DNA from: Sinomonas sp. ASV486
GTDB lineage: Bacteria; Actinomycetota; Actinomycetes; Actinomycetales; Micrococcaceae
Direction: 5' to 3'
Assembly: GCF_030908215.1 (NCBI RefSeq)
Contig: NZ_JAVFJK010000006.1
Coordinates: 1-64,000, forward strand
DNA length: 64,000 bases
The position numbers and the translations under genes were made by a program. Of this stretch, positions 33,890 through 43,439 are shown piece by piece (the stretch's first letter is position 1; each line of letters begins with the position of its first letter). The notes under the pieces are model-generated. The model made no database searches. It saw only the letters and a program-made list of their open reading frames with translations, and was not told where the DNA came from.

Positions 33890-34636
33890 ATGGATACACG
33901 AACCGATGAGCGCACGACGGCGGTGCCCGCCGACCCTGTCAGCGCGCCCGCGAGGGTGCTCGTCTACCTGCCGGAGGGAATGGCCGACTGGGAGGTGGGG
34001 TACCTCATGAGCGCGCTGCGCCAGCACGATGTGACCGAGCGGGCCGCCGAGCTCACTACAGCGACGGCCACGGGCCAAGCGGTCGTGAGCATGGGCGGAC
34101 TGACAGTCAGCCCGACGGCGGCCCTCGCCGACATCGTCGACGAGCGATTCGACGCGCTCGTCCTGTGCGGCGGCACATCGTGGTACGACGACGACGACGA
34201 CGACAACAACAACAACGACGACAACAACGCAGCCGCGAACCGCGAGGTGCTCGACCTGGCGGGGCGATGCAAAGCCACGGGCGCCTTGGTAGCGGCGATC
34301 TGTGGGGCCGTCGACGCGCTCGGCAGGGCGGGACTCCTCGACGATGTCGAGCACACGGGGAACGACCTCGGCCAGCTCGAGCGGTGGCCGGGATACCGCG
34401 GGAGCGCGCGGTTCGTGCGCGAGCCGCATGCGGTGAGTGGCGTGACGCCATCGGGCGGAGTGCTCGTCACGGCTGGATCGTGGGCTCCGACCGACTTCGC
34501 CGCCGCGGTCCTCGCTGAACTCGGGGCGCTATCGGCGACTCGTGCGGCCACTTGGCTGCGATTCTGGCGGGACCGCGACGCGGCTGCGATCTACGAGCTG
34601 TTCGTGGCCGAGGACTCATCCGCCGGCGGACGGTAG
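33890..34636 (+). CDS. DJ-1/PfpI-family protein with an Asp/Asn repeat insert
   Basis: The 248-residue protein has a DJ-1/PfpI flavodoxin-like fold. The glutamate-type loop VYLPEGMADWEVGYL comes early, and the nucleophile elbow has C138 in AAICGAVDAL. The family includes deglycases, chaperones and cysteine hydrolases. Between GGTSWY and REVLDLAGRC, where relatives have a short acidic loop, is a run of six Asp, four Asn, two Asp and two Asn, encoded by pure GAC and AAC triplets. Its 3' end overlaps the convergent LuxR-family gene by 46 bp. Confidence 0.82.
   Translation: MDTRTDERTTAVPADPVSAPARVLVYLPEGMADWEVGYLMSALRQHDVTERAAELTTATATGQAVVSMGGLTVSPTAALADIVDERFDALVLCGGTSWYDDDDDDNNNNDDNNAAANREVLDLAGRCKATGALVAAICGAVDALGRAGLLDDVEHTGNDLGQLERWPGYRGSARFVREPHAVSGVTPSGGVLVTAGSWAPTDFAAAVLAELGALSATRAATWLRFWRDRDAAAIYELFVAEDSSAGGR
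34187..34228 (+). repeat. GAC/AAC trinucleotide microsatellite
   Basis: There are fourteen uninterrupted triplets: (GAC)6 (AAC)4 (GAC)2 (AAC)2. AAC is rare in the surrounding GC-rich coding sequence. The tract is in frame inside the PfpI-like gene. Confidence 0.95.
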
Positions 34637-37563
34637 ACGGCGGCAAGCTCCGCACGCGAGCCGATCCCGAGCTTCGCGTAGATCCGTGTGAGGTGGTACT
34701 GGACCGTCTTGACGGACACGAACAGCTCTCGGGCGGCGTCACGATTGCTCAGGCCCGCCGCGACGAGGCGGGCCACGGCGGTCTCCTGGGCCGTGAACGC
34801 GGGCACCGACGGACCAGAAGAGGAGCCGGTCTCGGGAGCCTGGGCGGGATGCGGGGCGCCGGGGTCGTGGCCACCCCGGTGTGGGGCTCCGGGTTGCTGG
34901 GTGCCTGGGTACTGGGCACCTGGGTGCTGCGCTGCGGGGTACTGCCCCACTTGGTGTTGGCCCCGCTGATAGTGGGGAGCAGTGCGGAAGATTCCGGTAC
35001 CCGCGGCCTGGAGCTCACGCTCGCACCGCGCTACGTAGACCTGCGCCCCGACGCCCGCGAAGGCGTCCCGGGCGGCGGCCAGGACCTCGGTCGCGTCGCG
35101 GCGCCGTCCGAACCGCCTCAGCGTCTGCCCGTAGGCGAACCGCCCGCGGGCCGTGTTGTAGGGCAGCGGCAGCCCATCCAGCGCCGCGAGAGCGCCCTCG
35201 AAGCACGCGACCGCGTCGTCGAGCGACCCCTGCGCGCCGAGGATCCGGCCCCTCACGTACCCGAGGCGGGCGATCGTGCTCCGGTGTTCCGCCGATCGTG
35301 CGGCGGCCTCGAGCGGGCGCAGGAAGGCGTCCGCGTCGTCGATGCGTCCGGTCATGACGAGCGCGTTGGCGTACACATCCTGCCAGGGCCAGAACCCCGG
35401 CGCGTCGATGCCCTGCGACCGGTCCATTCGCACGATCGGCTCGAACGCCCGCAGCACCCCGGCGTAGTCGCCCAAGCTTTCGGCGACCGCTGCCGCTGCG
35501 AGCGCACCCGCCAGATGCATGACGGGGTAGGCCTCAGGCCCAGGCTGGGCGAGCCTGCTCTGCTCTGCAGCCTCGGCCGAGTCGCCGCGCAGCGCGTGGA
35601 TCTGCGCGGCAGTGAAGTGCAGGATCGGGGCCAGGAGGTCCATTCCCACGGGCGCATTGAGGGTGATCCCGGTGCGGGCGGCGGCGAGCGCCTCGTCCCA
35701 GCGGCCCACCGAGAACTCGGCGCGGGCGAGCCACGCATAGGCCCACAGGGTGATGCGCAGCGAACCGGGGCTGCGCGCCGAGGTGATCGCCGCACGCAGC
35801 TCGAGCCGAGCCTCGTCCAACTCGTCGACGCCCAGCGCGAGCCAGCCGCGGCCGAGGTGGAGCCGCTGGTCGCGCGCTCCGAGCGCCGGAGTCGCCGCGA
35901 GCTCTTCGTAGGCGGCGCGTGCCTCGGCCAGACGGCCAGCCGAGCCGAGGCCAAGGCCGAGCATCGCGCGTGCCTCGACCCCCGCAGTACTGTCCGGGCC
36001 CGCAAGGCGCACGGCCGTCTCGGTCCAGTCCAGGAGGGCGGGGATGTCCCACTCCGCGAGGGAGTCGAGGACACGGTACTGAGCGATGCGGGCGGCGAGG
36101 TCCGTGGAGCCGAGCGGGGCGCGCGTCTCCCACGCCCGGGCGAGAAGCGCCCCGGCGCGGCGGGCGTGGCCCTTGTGGATCGCGTAGTAGGCAAGCACGG
36201 CGTCCCTTGCCGCGCTCTGCGGAAGGGACTCGATGCGCCGGGCGAGCGGTGTGGCCCTGGGGAGGTCGCCGGCGCCGACCATGGCCTCGGCAGCGCGCAG
36301 GAGGCGGTCCTCGCGGAGGGCGGGGTCCACATGCAGCTGGCTCGCCGCGACGAGTGCGTCCGCCACCGCACTCCAGTCGCCTTCGCCGGCCTCCTCGGCC
36401 GCGAGCCGATCCGCCTCGGCGGCCAGCCCGGCGTCGGGCATGACGGCCGCGGCGACCAGGTGCCGCAACCGGTCCCGCGTGGAGCCTGCGAGCTCGGCAG
36501 CGCGAGTGTGCAGTGCCGCGCGCTCAGCCGGGCCAAGGGCCTCCTCGACGGCATCCCGCAGGAGAGGGTCGCGGATCGTGAGCTGGAGGGTTCCCGCGAC
36601 GGTGCGGCATTCCAGAAGCCCGGCCGACCACGCGGCGTCGGCCGCGGCAAGGAGCGCCTCGGCATTGCCCTCGGGCAGGCCAGCGAGCTGGGCAGCTACC
36701 GCTCCCGTCGGCGTGCCACCGAGCACGCTGACCGCCTCGACGAGCGCGCGGGCGCCTGGGGGAAGCCGCGCGAGGGCGGCCGCCGCGCGGGCGGCGACGG
36801 ATGGCACGACGGAGGGCACGACGGCGCGCGGTCCGTGGGCGGCGAGGCCTTCCGCGCCGATCGACTCGGCGCCGTTCGCCAGCGCCTCCAGTGCCAGTGC
36901 CGGGTTGCCCCGGCTCACCCGCCACAGCGCCTGAGTCGCCTCCGGAGTCAGATCCACCTTCGCGCGTGCCGCGGCGAGCTCGCGGAGGGCTTCGGGCGCC
37001 AGGGGATCGAGAACGATGCGTCGGGCCCTCACAGCGTCGGCGAACGCGGCAGCCGGGCTGCCAGGGACACTCCCCGCCGGGCCGTGCGTCGCCAGCACGA
37101 CGAGTGGGTCATGGACGCGCCGCACGGCGTAGGCCAAAGCCTCGAGGGACAGCGTGTCGGCATGCTCGATGGCGTCGAGCACGACGAGCGCGGGCCCGTT
37201 CGCGGCGAGCCGGGAGAGCGCCTCGAGGGCCGCGCGGCCGGCGGGCAGCCACGAGGGCTGGTCCGTATCCCGTCCCCAGGAATCCTCGGTCGGTCCGGCG
37301 TCTGCCGAGTACGCCGGTAGCACGCCGAGCTGCGCGAGGATGCCGCCACGGAGGCCGTGCTCCCACGCCGATGCCTCGGCCCGGCGTACCGCGAGCTCCG
37401 GGTGGCGCGCCGCGAACGCCTCACAGAGGGCTGTCTTGCCGATTCCGTGGGGTCCTTCCAGCACGGCGCACTGCGCGGCCCCGGACGCGGCTACGCCCAG
37501 GAGCGTGTCCAGTTCGGACAGCTCCTGGGCGCGCGAGACCACGTCCTCGTGGGGTGTCAGCAT
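34591..37563 (-). CDS. Large LuxR-family ATPase regulator (LAL/MalT-like)
   Basis: This 990-residue regulator has an N-terminal AAA-type ATPase with Walker A GPHGIGKT (37-44) and ALVVLDAIEHAD as Walker B. A long helical TPR-like region covers about 300-830. A Gln/His/Pro/Gly-rich linker comes next (FRTAPHYQRGQHQVGQYPAA onward), then a C-terminal LuxR helix-turn-helix (FTAQETAVARLVAAGLSNRDAARELFVSVKTVQYHL). It lies 35 bp upstream-side of the benK stop, on the same strand, next to the benzoate genes. A regulatory link to them is possible but unproven. Start ATG 37563 follows GAGGA very closely; 37617 is an alternative. Confidence 0.87.
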   Translation of the reverse strand: MLTPHEDVVSRAQELSELDTLLGVAASGAAQCAVLEGPHGIGKTALCEAFAARHPELAVRRAEASAWEHGLRGGILAQLGVLPAYSADAGPTEDSWGRDTDQPSWLPAGRAALEALSRLAANGPALVVLDAIEHADTLSLEALAYAVRRVHDPLVVLATHGPAGSVPGSPAAAFADAVRARRIVLDPLAPEALRELAAARAKVDLTPEATQALWRVSRGNPALALEALANGAESIGAEGLAAHGPRAVVPSVVPSVAARAAAALARLPPGARALVEAVSVLGGTPTGAVAAQLAGLPEGNAEALLAAADAAWSAGLLECRTVAGTLQLTIRDPLLRDAVEEALGPAERAALHTRAAELAGSTRDRLRHLVAAAVMPDAGLAAEADRLAAEEAGEGDWSAVADALVAASQLHVDPALREDRLLRAAEAMVGAGDLPRATPLARRIESLPQSAARDAVLAYYAIHKGHARRAGALLARAWETRAPLGSTDLAARIAQYRVLDSLAEWDIPALLDWTETAVRLAGPDSTAGVEARAMLGLGLGSAGRLAEARAAYEELAATPALGARDQRLHLGRGWLALGVDELDEARLELRAAITSARSPGSLRITLWAYAWLARAEFSVGRWDEALAAARTGITLNAPVGMDLLAPILHFTAAQIHALRGDSAEAAEQSRLAQPGPEAYPVMHLAGALAAAAVAESLGDYAGVLRAFEPIVRMDRSQGIDAPGFWPWQDVYANALVMTGRIDDADAFLRPLEAAARSAEHRSTIARLGYVRGRILGAQGSLDDAVACFEGALAALDGLPLPYNTARGRFAYGQTLRRFGRRRDATEVLAAARDAFAGVGAQVYVARCERELQAAGTGIFRTAPHYQRGQHQVGQYPAAQHPGAQYPGTQQPGAPHRGGHDPGAPHPAQAPETGSSSGPSVPAFTAQETAVARLVAAGLSNRDAARELFVSVKTVQYHLTRIYAKLGIGSRAELAAVYRPPADESSATNSS

Positions 37564-37651
37564 TCCTCGACGGTAGTCGCCGCGGTCACACAATGCATCC
37601 TCAGGGACCCCGCGCAACCGTCACGGGTCCCGACCGTAGCGCTCAGCGGGA

Positions 37652-39097
37652 TCACCGGACGGCGGGCTCCGGCTCGCCGTCGGGCACGGTGCCCTCGACG
37701 GGGACGGTCTCCGCTTCGGCGGAAGGGAGTCCGGTGGGGGCCTTCGCTCCGGAGCGGCTCGCAGCAGCGACGTCGTCGTGGGCCCGACCTCGCGGGCGCG
37801 GGACGAGGGCCGTCACCACGGCGCCGAGCAGCGCGACTACGGCGAAGAGGTAGAACGCCGTCTGGCCGGTCACGCCGGCGGAGAGCAGGAGGCCGCCCGC
37901 GAGCGGACCGAGGATCCCGCCGAGCCGCCCGAATCCAGCACACCACGCCACGCCCGCGGCGCGCGTCTGGGTCGTGTAGAAGTTCGAGACGAAGCCGTAG
38001 ACGAGCACCTGCGTTCCGATGGTCCCGATCCCGGCGATGCCCACCGCTGTGAGGAGCACCGGGAATGGCATGTGGAACGTCAGCAGGACGAGGGCCACTG
38101 CCGCGAGGGCGAACGTCCCGGTGATGATCCGCTTCGGGCCCGTGCGGTCCACGGTCGCGGCCGCCGCGAGCCCGCCCACGATCGCCGCCGCGTTGAGCAC
38201 GAGCAGGAACGTCAGGGAGTACGCCTTCCCAAAGCCGTATTGGCCCATGATCTCAGGAAGCCACGTGTTCAGTCCGTAGGTCAGGAGCAGTCCCGCGAAG
38301 CTCATGAGACCGAGGAAGGCGGTCGGAAGGGCGAACCGCCGCGTGGCCAGGCCCGCGAAGCCGGCGCGCTCGCCGCCGGCCGCGCCCGCCGCGGGGCGGG
38401 CCCGGTCCGGTGCCGCCTCGGGGAGCACGACGCCGGCACGGCGGCTCAGCTCCTCGGCCTCCGGGCGCCGGCCGCGCGCCAGCAGCCACAGGGGGGACTC
38501 GGGCAGCTTGGCCACGGCAAGCGGGAGGATGACCGCGAGCGGAGCCGCGCCGATCAAGAAGAGCGGCCGCCAGTTGCCGCCGTTGTCGAAGGCAAGGGCG
38601 AGGACCGAGGCGAGCACGCCTCCTGCCGGCACTCCGGAGTAGACGATCGCATTGTAGAAGTTGCGTCGGTTCTTCGGCGCAAACTCGGCGACGATGGCGC
38701 CGGCGGTCGCTACGAGCGAGCCGACGCCGATGCCGGTGAAGAAACGGAACGCGCCGAACATGGTGACGTTGGTGGTCAAGGCCGTGGCAGCCATGCCGAT
38801 CGAGAACCACGCGAGGGCCGCGAGCATGACCTTGCGGCGGCCGACGAAGTCGCCGATCGCGCCCGATGCGAGCGCGCCGACCATGACGCCGATGAGGGCG
38901 TAGCTTCCCAGGGCGCCGGCGCTCGCGGGGTCGAGGTGGCCGATCTGGCCGGGGTCCCTCAGGAGGCCCGAGACGACCGTGCCGTAGACGACAAGGTCGT
39001 AGCCGTCGAAGGTGAGGGCCGCCGCGCCCAGCGCGACAATCCATGCCAGGGTGCTGCGCTGACGCTGCCCGAGGGCAGCCTGTGCTGAAGATGACAT
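37652..39097 (-). CDS. benK: MFS aromatic acid:H+ symporter, probable benzoate transporter BenK
   Basis: This 481-residue MFS protein has about 12 hydrophobic segments. The AAHS-family motif LTFDGYDLVVYGTVV is in helix 1, followed by GAIGDFVGRRKVML. The aspartate in DGYDL is required for aromatic acid uptake in characterised members. It is the last gene of the leftward benABCD-K run, so benzoate is the likely substrate. ATG 39097 is chosen because GGAGTC lies 5 nt upstream and the family core starts soon after; a longer in-frame opening is not family-like. The 198-bp gap after benD shows only Gln/Leu-type repeats (CTGCTGGT). Confidence 0.88.
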   Translation of the reverse strand: MSSSAQAALGQRQRSTLAWIVALGAAALTFDGYDLVVYGTVVSGLLRDPGQIGHLDPASAGALGSYALIGVMVGALASGAIGDFVGRRKVMLAALAWFSIGMAATALTTNVTMFGAFRFFTGIGVGSLVATAGAIVAEFAPKNRRNFYNAIVYSGVPAGGVLASVLALAFDNGGNWRPLFLIGAAPLAVILPLAVAKLPESPLWLLARGRRPEAEELSRRAGVVLPEAAPDRARPAAGAAGGERAGFAGLATRRFALPTAFLGLMSFAGLLLTYGLNTWLPEIMGQYGFGKAYSLTFLLVLNAAAIVGGLAAAATVDRTGPKRIITGTFALAAVALVLLTFHMPFPVLLTAVGIAGIGTIGTQVLVYGFVSNFYTTQTRAAGVAWCAGFGRLGGILGPLAGGLLLSAGVTGQTAFYLFAVVALLGAVVTALVPRPRGRAHDDVAAASRSGAKAPTGLPSAEAETVPVEGTVPDGEPEPAVR

Positions 39098-39295
39098 GCA
39101 AGACTCCGATGTCTGTGCTGGGATCTGGAGCTGGACAACTGCTGGTAGTGCGTCATGATGCTCGGTCGTGCCTGGTGCTGCTGCTGGTGATTGGTGCTGC
39201 CGGTGGTACTCGTCACCCGGAACAGGCCGGCTGGTTCGACGCCGCCCCCGAACCCAGAGGTCCGGGGGCGGCAACGCTTGGGGGGTACCCAGGCC

Positions 39296-40147
39296 TCAGC
39301 CGAGGTCGCCTCCGGCCACGGGCAGGACCGTGCCGGTGATGTACGAGGCCTCGTCCGAGGCGAGGAAACAGATTGCCGCGGCCTGCTCGGCGAGCGTCCC
39401 ATAGCGCTTCATGAGCGACGACTCGACCGTCTGGTCGACGATCTGCCGGTACCAGGCCTTCTCTTGGTCCGAGGCGGGAAGGGGGCCGCGCTGGACGGCG
39501 CGCGGCGGCGCTTCGGTCCCGCCCGGGGCTGTCGCGACGACCCGGACGCCGTGGGGGGCCGCCTCGAGGGCAAGCGCCGTGGTGATGGCGCGCACCCCGC
39601 CCTTGGACGCCGCGTACGGGACGCGGTTGACTCCGCGCGTTGCGACCGAGGAGACGTTGACGATCGTCCCGGACTCCTGGGCGATGAGGTGGGGGAGTGC
39701 CGCGCGGCACATCCACAGCGTCGGGAAGAGCGAGCGGCGCACCTCCTTCTCGATCTCCTCTGGCGTGTAGTGCTCGTACGGCTTCGCCCAGATCGTCCCG
39801 CCGACGTTGTTGACCACGACGTCGATGCGCCCCGCCGAGGCGACCGCCGCCTCGACAGCCGCGAGCGCGCCGTCGAACGTCTCGAGATCCGCGGTCACGC
39901 TGTGCACAGGGATGTTGGGCACAGTCGTGCCGGCCGTGCGCACGCCGTCTGCGACCTCGTGGACGAGGCTCGCGCGGTCGACGAGTGTGACCTCTCCGCC
40001 CTCGGCGGCGATGCGCTCCGCGACGGACCGGCCGATACCCTGGGCCGCGCCGGTCACGACGACGGACTTGCCCGCGAACCGGCCGTGGTGGACCGAGGGA
40101 ACCGAGGAGGCCGCCGTGTCCGGCCGCGAAGACGCGGTCGTCGTCAT
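39296..40147 (-). CDS. benD: Dihydroxycyclohexadiene carboxylate dehydrogenase
   Basis: This 283-residue short-chain dehydrogenase has the NAD motif VTGAAQGIGRSVAERI, NNVGGTIWAKPYEHY, catalytic Ser in IVNVSSVATRG and YAASK. In the benzoate pathway it oxidises and decarboxylates the cis-diol made by BenABC to catechol. The assignment is strong because it overlaps benC by 4 bp (ATGA). The first 25 residues are a Ser/Thr-rich extension. Confidence 0.93.
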   Translation of the reverse strand: MTTTASSRPDTAASSVPSVHHGRFAGKSVVVTGAAQGIGRSVAERIAAEGGEVTLVDRASLVHEVADGVRTAGTTVPNIPVHSVTADLETFDGALAAVEAAVASAGRIDVVVNNVGGTIWAKPYEHYTPEEIEKEVRRSLFPTLWMCRAALPHLIAQESGTIVNVSSVATRGVNRVPYAASKGGVRAITTALALEAAPHGVRVVATAPGGTEAPPRAVQRGPLPASDQEKAWYRQIVDQTVESSLMKRYGTLAEQAAAICFLASDEASYITGTVLPVAGGDLG

Positions 40148-41220
40148 GCGGCGGCTCCCGCGAGGGCGGGGGCAGCGACGACGCCTACCGCGAACCGCTC
40201 GTAGTAGAAGTTGGTCGGGTCGATGCCCTCGCCGGTGAAGTACTTCCGCACGGCGTCGACCATCGCGGGCGGTCCGCACAGGTAGACGTCGACATCGCCG
40301 TCGTTGAGATGCCCCGGCAGCAGGTGCTGGGTCACGTAGCCCTTCTTGGGGTGGCCGGACGCGGGGTCGGCCACGATCGCGTCGAACGTGAAGCCCGGAA
40401 TGGTCGCGGCGTAGCGCTCGAGCGCCTCGACTTCGACGAGGTCCTTGTCCCACGTGGCGCCGTAGGCGAGGTGGATCGGGAACGCGGGGACCACGCCGGA
40501 TGCGGCGAGCTTCTCGATCTTCTCGAGCATCGCGAGCTGTGGCGCGATGCCCGTGCCGCCGGCCAGCATGAGCACGGGACGCTTGACGTCACGCAGGAAG
40601 AAGCTGCCCTTCGGGCCCTCGAGCGTGAGGGTGTCGCCCTCGGCCGCGCGCTCCCTGAGATACGTGGTCATGACGCCGTCAGGCGCGGTGCGGACGAGGA
40701 ACGTGAGCTTCTCGGCCTCGGGGCCGCTGCTGAACGAGTAGCTGCGCTCCTCGTCGGTGCCGGGCACCTTGACGTTCATGTACTGGCCCGGGAGGTAGTT
40801 GAGCTTGTCGCGGTCCTCGACAGAGAGCGTGAGGCCTGCCGTGTTGTCGGCGTACCAGTGCAGCTTCTCGATCGTGGCCTGGAAGGTCCCGATCCCGCTC
40901 TTGGCCATCTCGGCGGTGCCCGAGACCCGCAGCACGAGGTCGCTCTCAGGCGTCATCTGGCAGGGGAGGCAGTAGCCGGCGTCGGCCTCGTCGTCCGTGA
41001 GCGCGTCTTCGATGTAGTCACCGCCATCGTACGTGCCGGACTCGCAGAAGGCCTTGCACGTCCCGCACGCGCCGTCGCGGCAGTCGAGCGGGATGTTGAT
41101 GCGCGCCCGGTAGGACGCGTCGGCGACCGTCTGGCCGGGTGTCACACTGATGAAGCGCGTGACGCCGTCCTCGAATGACAGGGCAACGGTGTGGTTCACG
41201 GAATCATGGGCTGTAGTCAT
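40144..41220 (-). CDS. benC: Benzoate 1,2-dioxygenase electron transfer reductase
   Basis: This 358-residue reductase passes electrons from NADH to the BenAB oxygenase. The N-terminal plant-type 2Fe-2S ferredoxin domain has C47, C52, C55 and C87. An FAD domain follows (RSYSFSS), then an NAD domain (LAGGTGIAPQLAMLEK, and YLCGPPAMVDAV near the end). Order and length match BenC/XylZ. The ATG at 41220 has AAGGAGCGAGG just upstream. Confidence 0.95.
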   Translation of the reverse strand: MTTAHDSVNHTVALSFEDGVTRFISVTPGQTVADASYRARINIPLDCRDGACGTCKAFCESGTYDGGDYIEDALTDDEADAGYCLPCQMTPESDLVLRVSGTAEMAKSGIGTFQATIEKLHWYADNTAGLTLSVEDRDKLNYLPGQYMNVKVPGTDEERSYSFSSGPEAEKLTFLVRTAPDGVMTTYLRERAAEGDTLTLEGPKGSFFLRDVKRPVLMLAGGTGIAPQLAMLEKIEKLAASGVVPAFPIHLAYGATWDKDLVEVEALERYAATIPGFTFDAIVADPASGHPKKGYVTQHLLPGHLNDGDVDVYLCGPPAMVDAVRKYFTGEGIDPTNFYYERFAVGVVAAPALAGAAA

Positions 41221-41234
41221 GTCCTCGCTCCTTC

Positions 41235-41753
41235 TCAGATGTGGTAGATGTCCACGACGTGGTGGATGTAGTCGTTCTTGAGAATGACCTTCTTCTTCGT
41301 GATGACCGGCTGGGTGCCGGCGAAGTCGACGGTGTAGAAGGAGACGCCGAAGTATGTGTCCACGGTGTTGTAGCGGTAGTAGAGCGTGAACCAGTTGAAG
41401 CGGACGTCGACGACGTCGCCGTCCTGGCGCAGGATCTCCACGTTGGTGATGTTGTGGCCCGTGCGCGGGTCCGGCAGGCTCGTGGCGCCCGAGCGCTCGG
41501 TCTTGATGCGGAAGACGCGGTCCTCGAGACCGCCGCGGTTGGGGTAGTAGATGAGCGAGATCTCGCGCTGCGGGTCCTCGGTGAGCGTGTCGTCGTCGGC
41601 CCACGCGGGCATCCAGAACTCGGCGTCGGGGTGGTAGCAGTCCACCCAGCGGTCGAACTCGCGGTCGTCCAGGAAGCTCGCCTCGCGGTAGAGGAACTGG
41701 CGCACGTCGTCGAGTCCGATCGTCCCGGGCTCGATCGTTGTCATGAGGGTCAT
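41235..41753 (-). CDS. benB: Benzoate 1,2-dioxygenase small (beta) subunit
   Basis: This 172-residue cystatin-like-fold beta subunit has the family blocks FLYREASFLDDREFDRWVDCY and WFTLYYRYNTVDTYFGV. It supports the alpha3beta3 oxygenase and has no metal site. ATG 41753 has AGGAGAG 7 nt upstream. It lies 35 bp after benA and 14 bp before benC. Confidence 0.95.
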   Translation of the reverse strand: MTLMTTIEPGTIGLDDVRQFLYREASFLDDREFDRWVDCYHPDAEFWMPAWADDDTLTEDPQREISLIYYPNRGGLEDRVFRIKTERSGATSLPDPRTGHNITNVEILRQDGDVVDVRFNWFTLYYRYNTVDTYFGVSFYTVDFAGTQPVITKKKVILKNDYIHHVVDIYHI

Positions 41754-41788
41754 CGAAAGTCTCTCCTGTCTCAGTGGTGTCGGAGGCG

Positions 41789-43171
41789 TCAGTTGGACTC
41801 GGGGGAGGACTGCTCGGCCTCAAGCTGCTCTTCGGCCTGGACGGCCGCCTTCATCCGCTCTCGCCAGTAACCGTGCTGGATCGGGTAGAGGCCCTCGTCC
41901 TCGGTCTTGGCGCCGCTCGAGATCGGGTGGAGCCCGAGGCCCTTGGCGGTCTCGTCGGGTCCCGTGATCTGGTGCATCTGGCCGCGGCTCATGTCGTTCC
42001 ACGGCGCCGCGCCGGCGAGGTAGGTCTTCTGGCACGAGCGGAATTCCTCGAGGTCGTCCGGGGTGGCCATGCCGGTGGCGTTGAAGAAGTCCTCATACTG
42101 GCGGATGCGGTTGGCGCGGGCCTCCGCGGACTCGCCCTTCGGGGCGATGCAGTAGATCGTGACCTCGGTCTTGTCCACCGAGATCGGGCGGAAGTGCCGG
42201 ATCTGCGAGCTGAACTGGTCCATGAGGTAGACGTTCGGGTAGAGGCACAGGTTGCGGGACGCTCCGATCATGAACTCTGCTCGTTCGGCACCGAACTGCG
42301 CGGTCCACTCGTCCTTCTTGTCGTAGTTCGGGCGGTCCTGGGGGTTGCCCCACCACATCCACAGGAGGAGGTGGCCGTGCTCGAACGAGTAGTAGCCGCC
42401 GCCCTGCTTTCCCCACGTGCCGGCGTCCATGGCCTTGGTCTCGTTCGTCGACTCGCCCGTGCCGCGGCGCGAGGTGGTGGCGGCGTAGTTCCAGTGCGTC
42501 GCGGAGACGTGGTAGCCGTCGGCACCGTTCTCGGCCTGGACCTTCCAGTTGCCGTCGTAGGTGTAGGTCGACGCTCCGCGGAGCACCTCGAGTCCCTCAG
42601 GGGACTGGTCGACGATCATGTCGATGATCTTGGTCGACTCACCCAGATGCTCTTCGAGCGGCTTCACGTCTGGGTTGACGCTGCCGAAGAGGAAGCCCCG
42701 GTAGGTCTCGAAGCGGGGCACCTTCGTCAGATCGTGCGAGCCCTCCTTGTTGAACTGCTCCGGGTAGCCCGCGCCCTTCGGATCCTTGACCTTGAGCAGC
42801 TTGCCGGTGTTCGAGAAGGTCCACCCGTGGAACGGGCACGTGAACGTGGTGCGGTTGTCCGTCTTGCGCCTGCACAGCATGGCTCCGCGGTGGCTGCAGG
42901 CGTTGATGTTGGCGTGGAGCTCCTCGTCCTTGCCGCGCGAGATTACGATCGGCTGCCGTCCGATGTAGGTCGTGAAGTAGTCGCCGACGTTCGGGATCTG
43001 GCTCTCGTGCGCCAGATAGACCCAGTTGCCCTCGAAGATGTACTTCATCTCGAGTTCGAACAGCTCCTCATCGGTGAAGATGCTGCGCTTGGCGCGGTAG
43101 GTGCCCGTCGACGCGTCCTCGATAAGTGCGTCAGAGAGCTGGGCGCGGACGTGGTCCAGGGTTTCCGTCAT
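41789..43171 (-). CDS. benA: Benzoate 1,2-dioxygenase large (alpha) subunit
   Basis: This 460-residue Rieske non-heme iron oxygenase subunit dihydroxylates benzoate. The Rieske cluster ligands are C92, H94, C112 and H115 (CSH, 17 residues, CPFH). Mononuclear iron histidines H221 and H226 sit in [14 protein letters not shown], with the bridging aspartate D218. The ATG at 43171 has GGGAGAGA 4 nt upstream; a 22-codon longer opening is not family-like. First gene of the leftward ben run, divergent from catA. Confidence 0.96.
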   Translation of the reverse strand: MTETLDHVRAQLSDALIEDASTGTYRAKRSIFTDEELFELEMKYIFEGNWVYLAHESQIPNVGDYFTTYIGRQPIVISRGKDEELHANINACSHRGAMLCRRKTDNRTTFTCPFHGWTFSNTGKLLKVKDPKGAGYPEQFNKEGSHDLTKVPRFETYRGFLFGSVNPDVKPLEEHLGESTKIIDMIVDQSPEGLEVLRGASTYTYDGNWKVQAENGADGYHVSATHWNYAATTSRRGTGESTNETKAMDAGTWGKQGGGYYSFEHGHLLLWMWWGNPQDRPNYDKKDEWTAQFGAERAEFMIGASRNLCLYPNVYLMDQFSSQIRHFRPISVDKTEVTIYCIAPKGESAEARANRIRQYEDFFNATGMATPDDLEEFRSCQKTYLAGAAPWNDMSRGQMHQITGPDETAKGLGLHPISSGAKTEDEGLYPIQHGYWRERMKAAVQAEEQLEAEQSSPESN

Positions 43172-43254
43172 TGGTTCTCTCCCTTGCCTGTTGCCATCCA
43201 CGACGTCCTCGTCGCGGGCTGTGAAAGATCCTGTCAACGAGTGAGAACAATCAC

Positions 43255-43399
43255 ACTGGGTATTTGCCTAGGGTTGACCAAGGGTGGTTTTGGAACGTGG
43301 GAGATATCAATTCAATAGAACTAGGTATTTGTGCAGACGCAATGAATGCTCCTAGCGTGAAGTCAGAGCGAGCACGAGTGCCGCCCATCACACTAGGTA
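43255..43399. promoter_or_regulatory. benA-catA divergent control region with ACTRGGTA repeats
   Basis: The 268-bp gap is unusually AT-rich and holds three same-orientation repeats: ACTGGGTATTTG (43255-43266), ACTAGGTATTTG (43320-43331) and ACTAGGTA (43392-43399), spaced 65 and 72 bp. TTGACC (43274-43279) could be a -35 box for catA. No full promoter is certain. The repeats are good candidates for an activator or repressor site controlling both directions. Confidence 0.5.
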
Positions 43400-43439
43400 C
43401 CGGCACCAGCACCGGCACACATCATCAAGGAGGATGACC

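Noticed and set aside
39098-39295. A gene in the benD-benK gap or a longer benK
   Set aside because: The in-frame extension is Gln/His/Ser-rich low complexity from CTGCTGGT repeats and has no conserved features.
43434-43439. ATG at 43434 as the catA start
   Set aside because: It directly abuts the AAGGAGG ribosome binding site; ATG 43440 has proper spacing.
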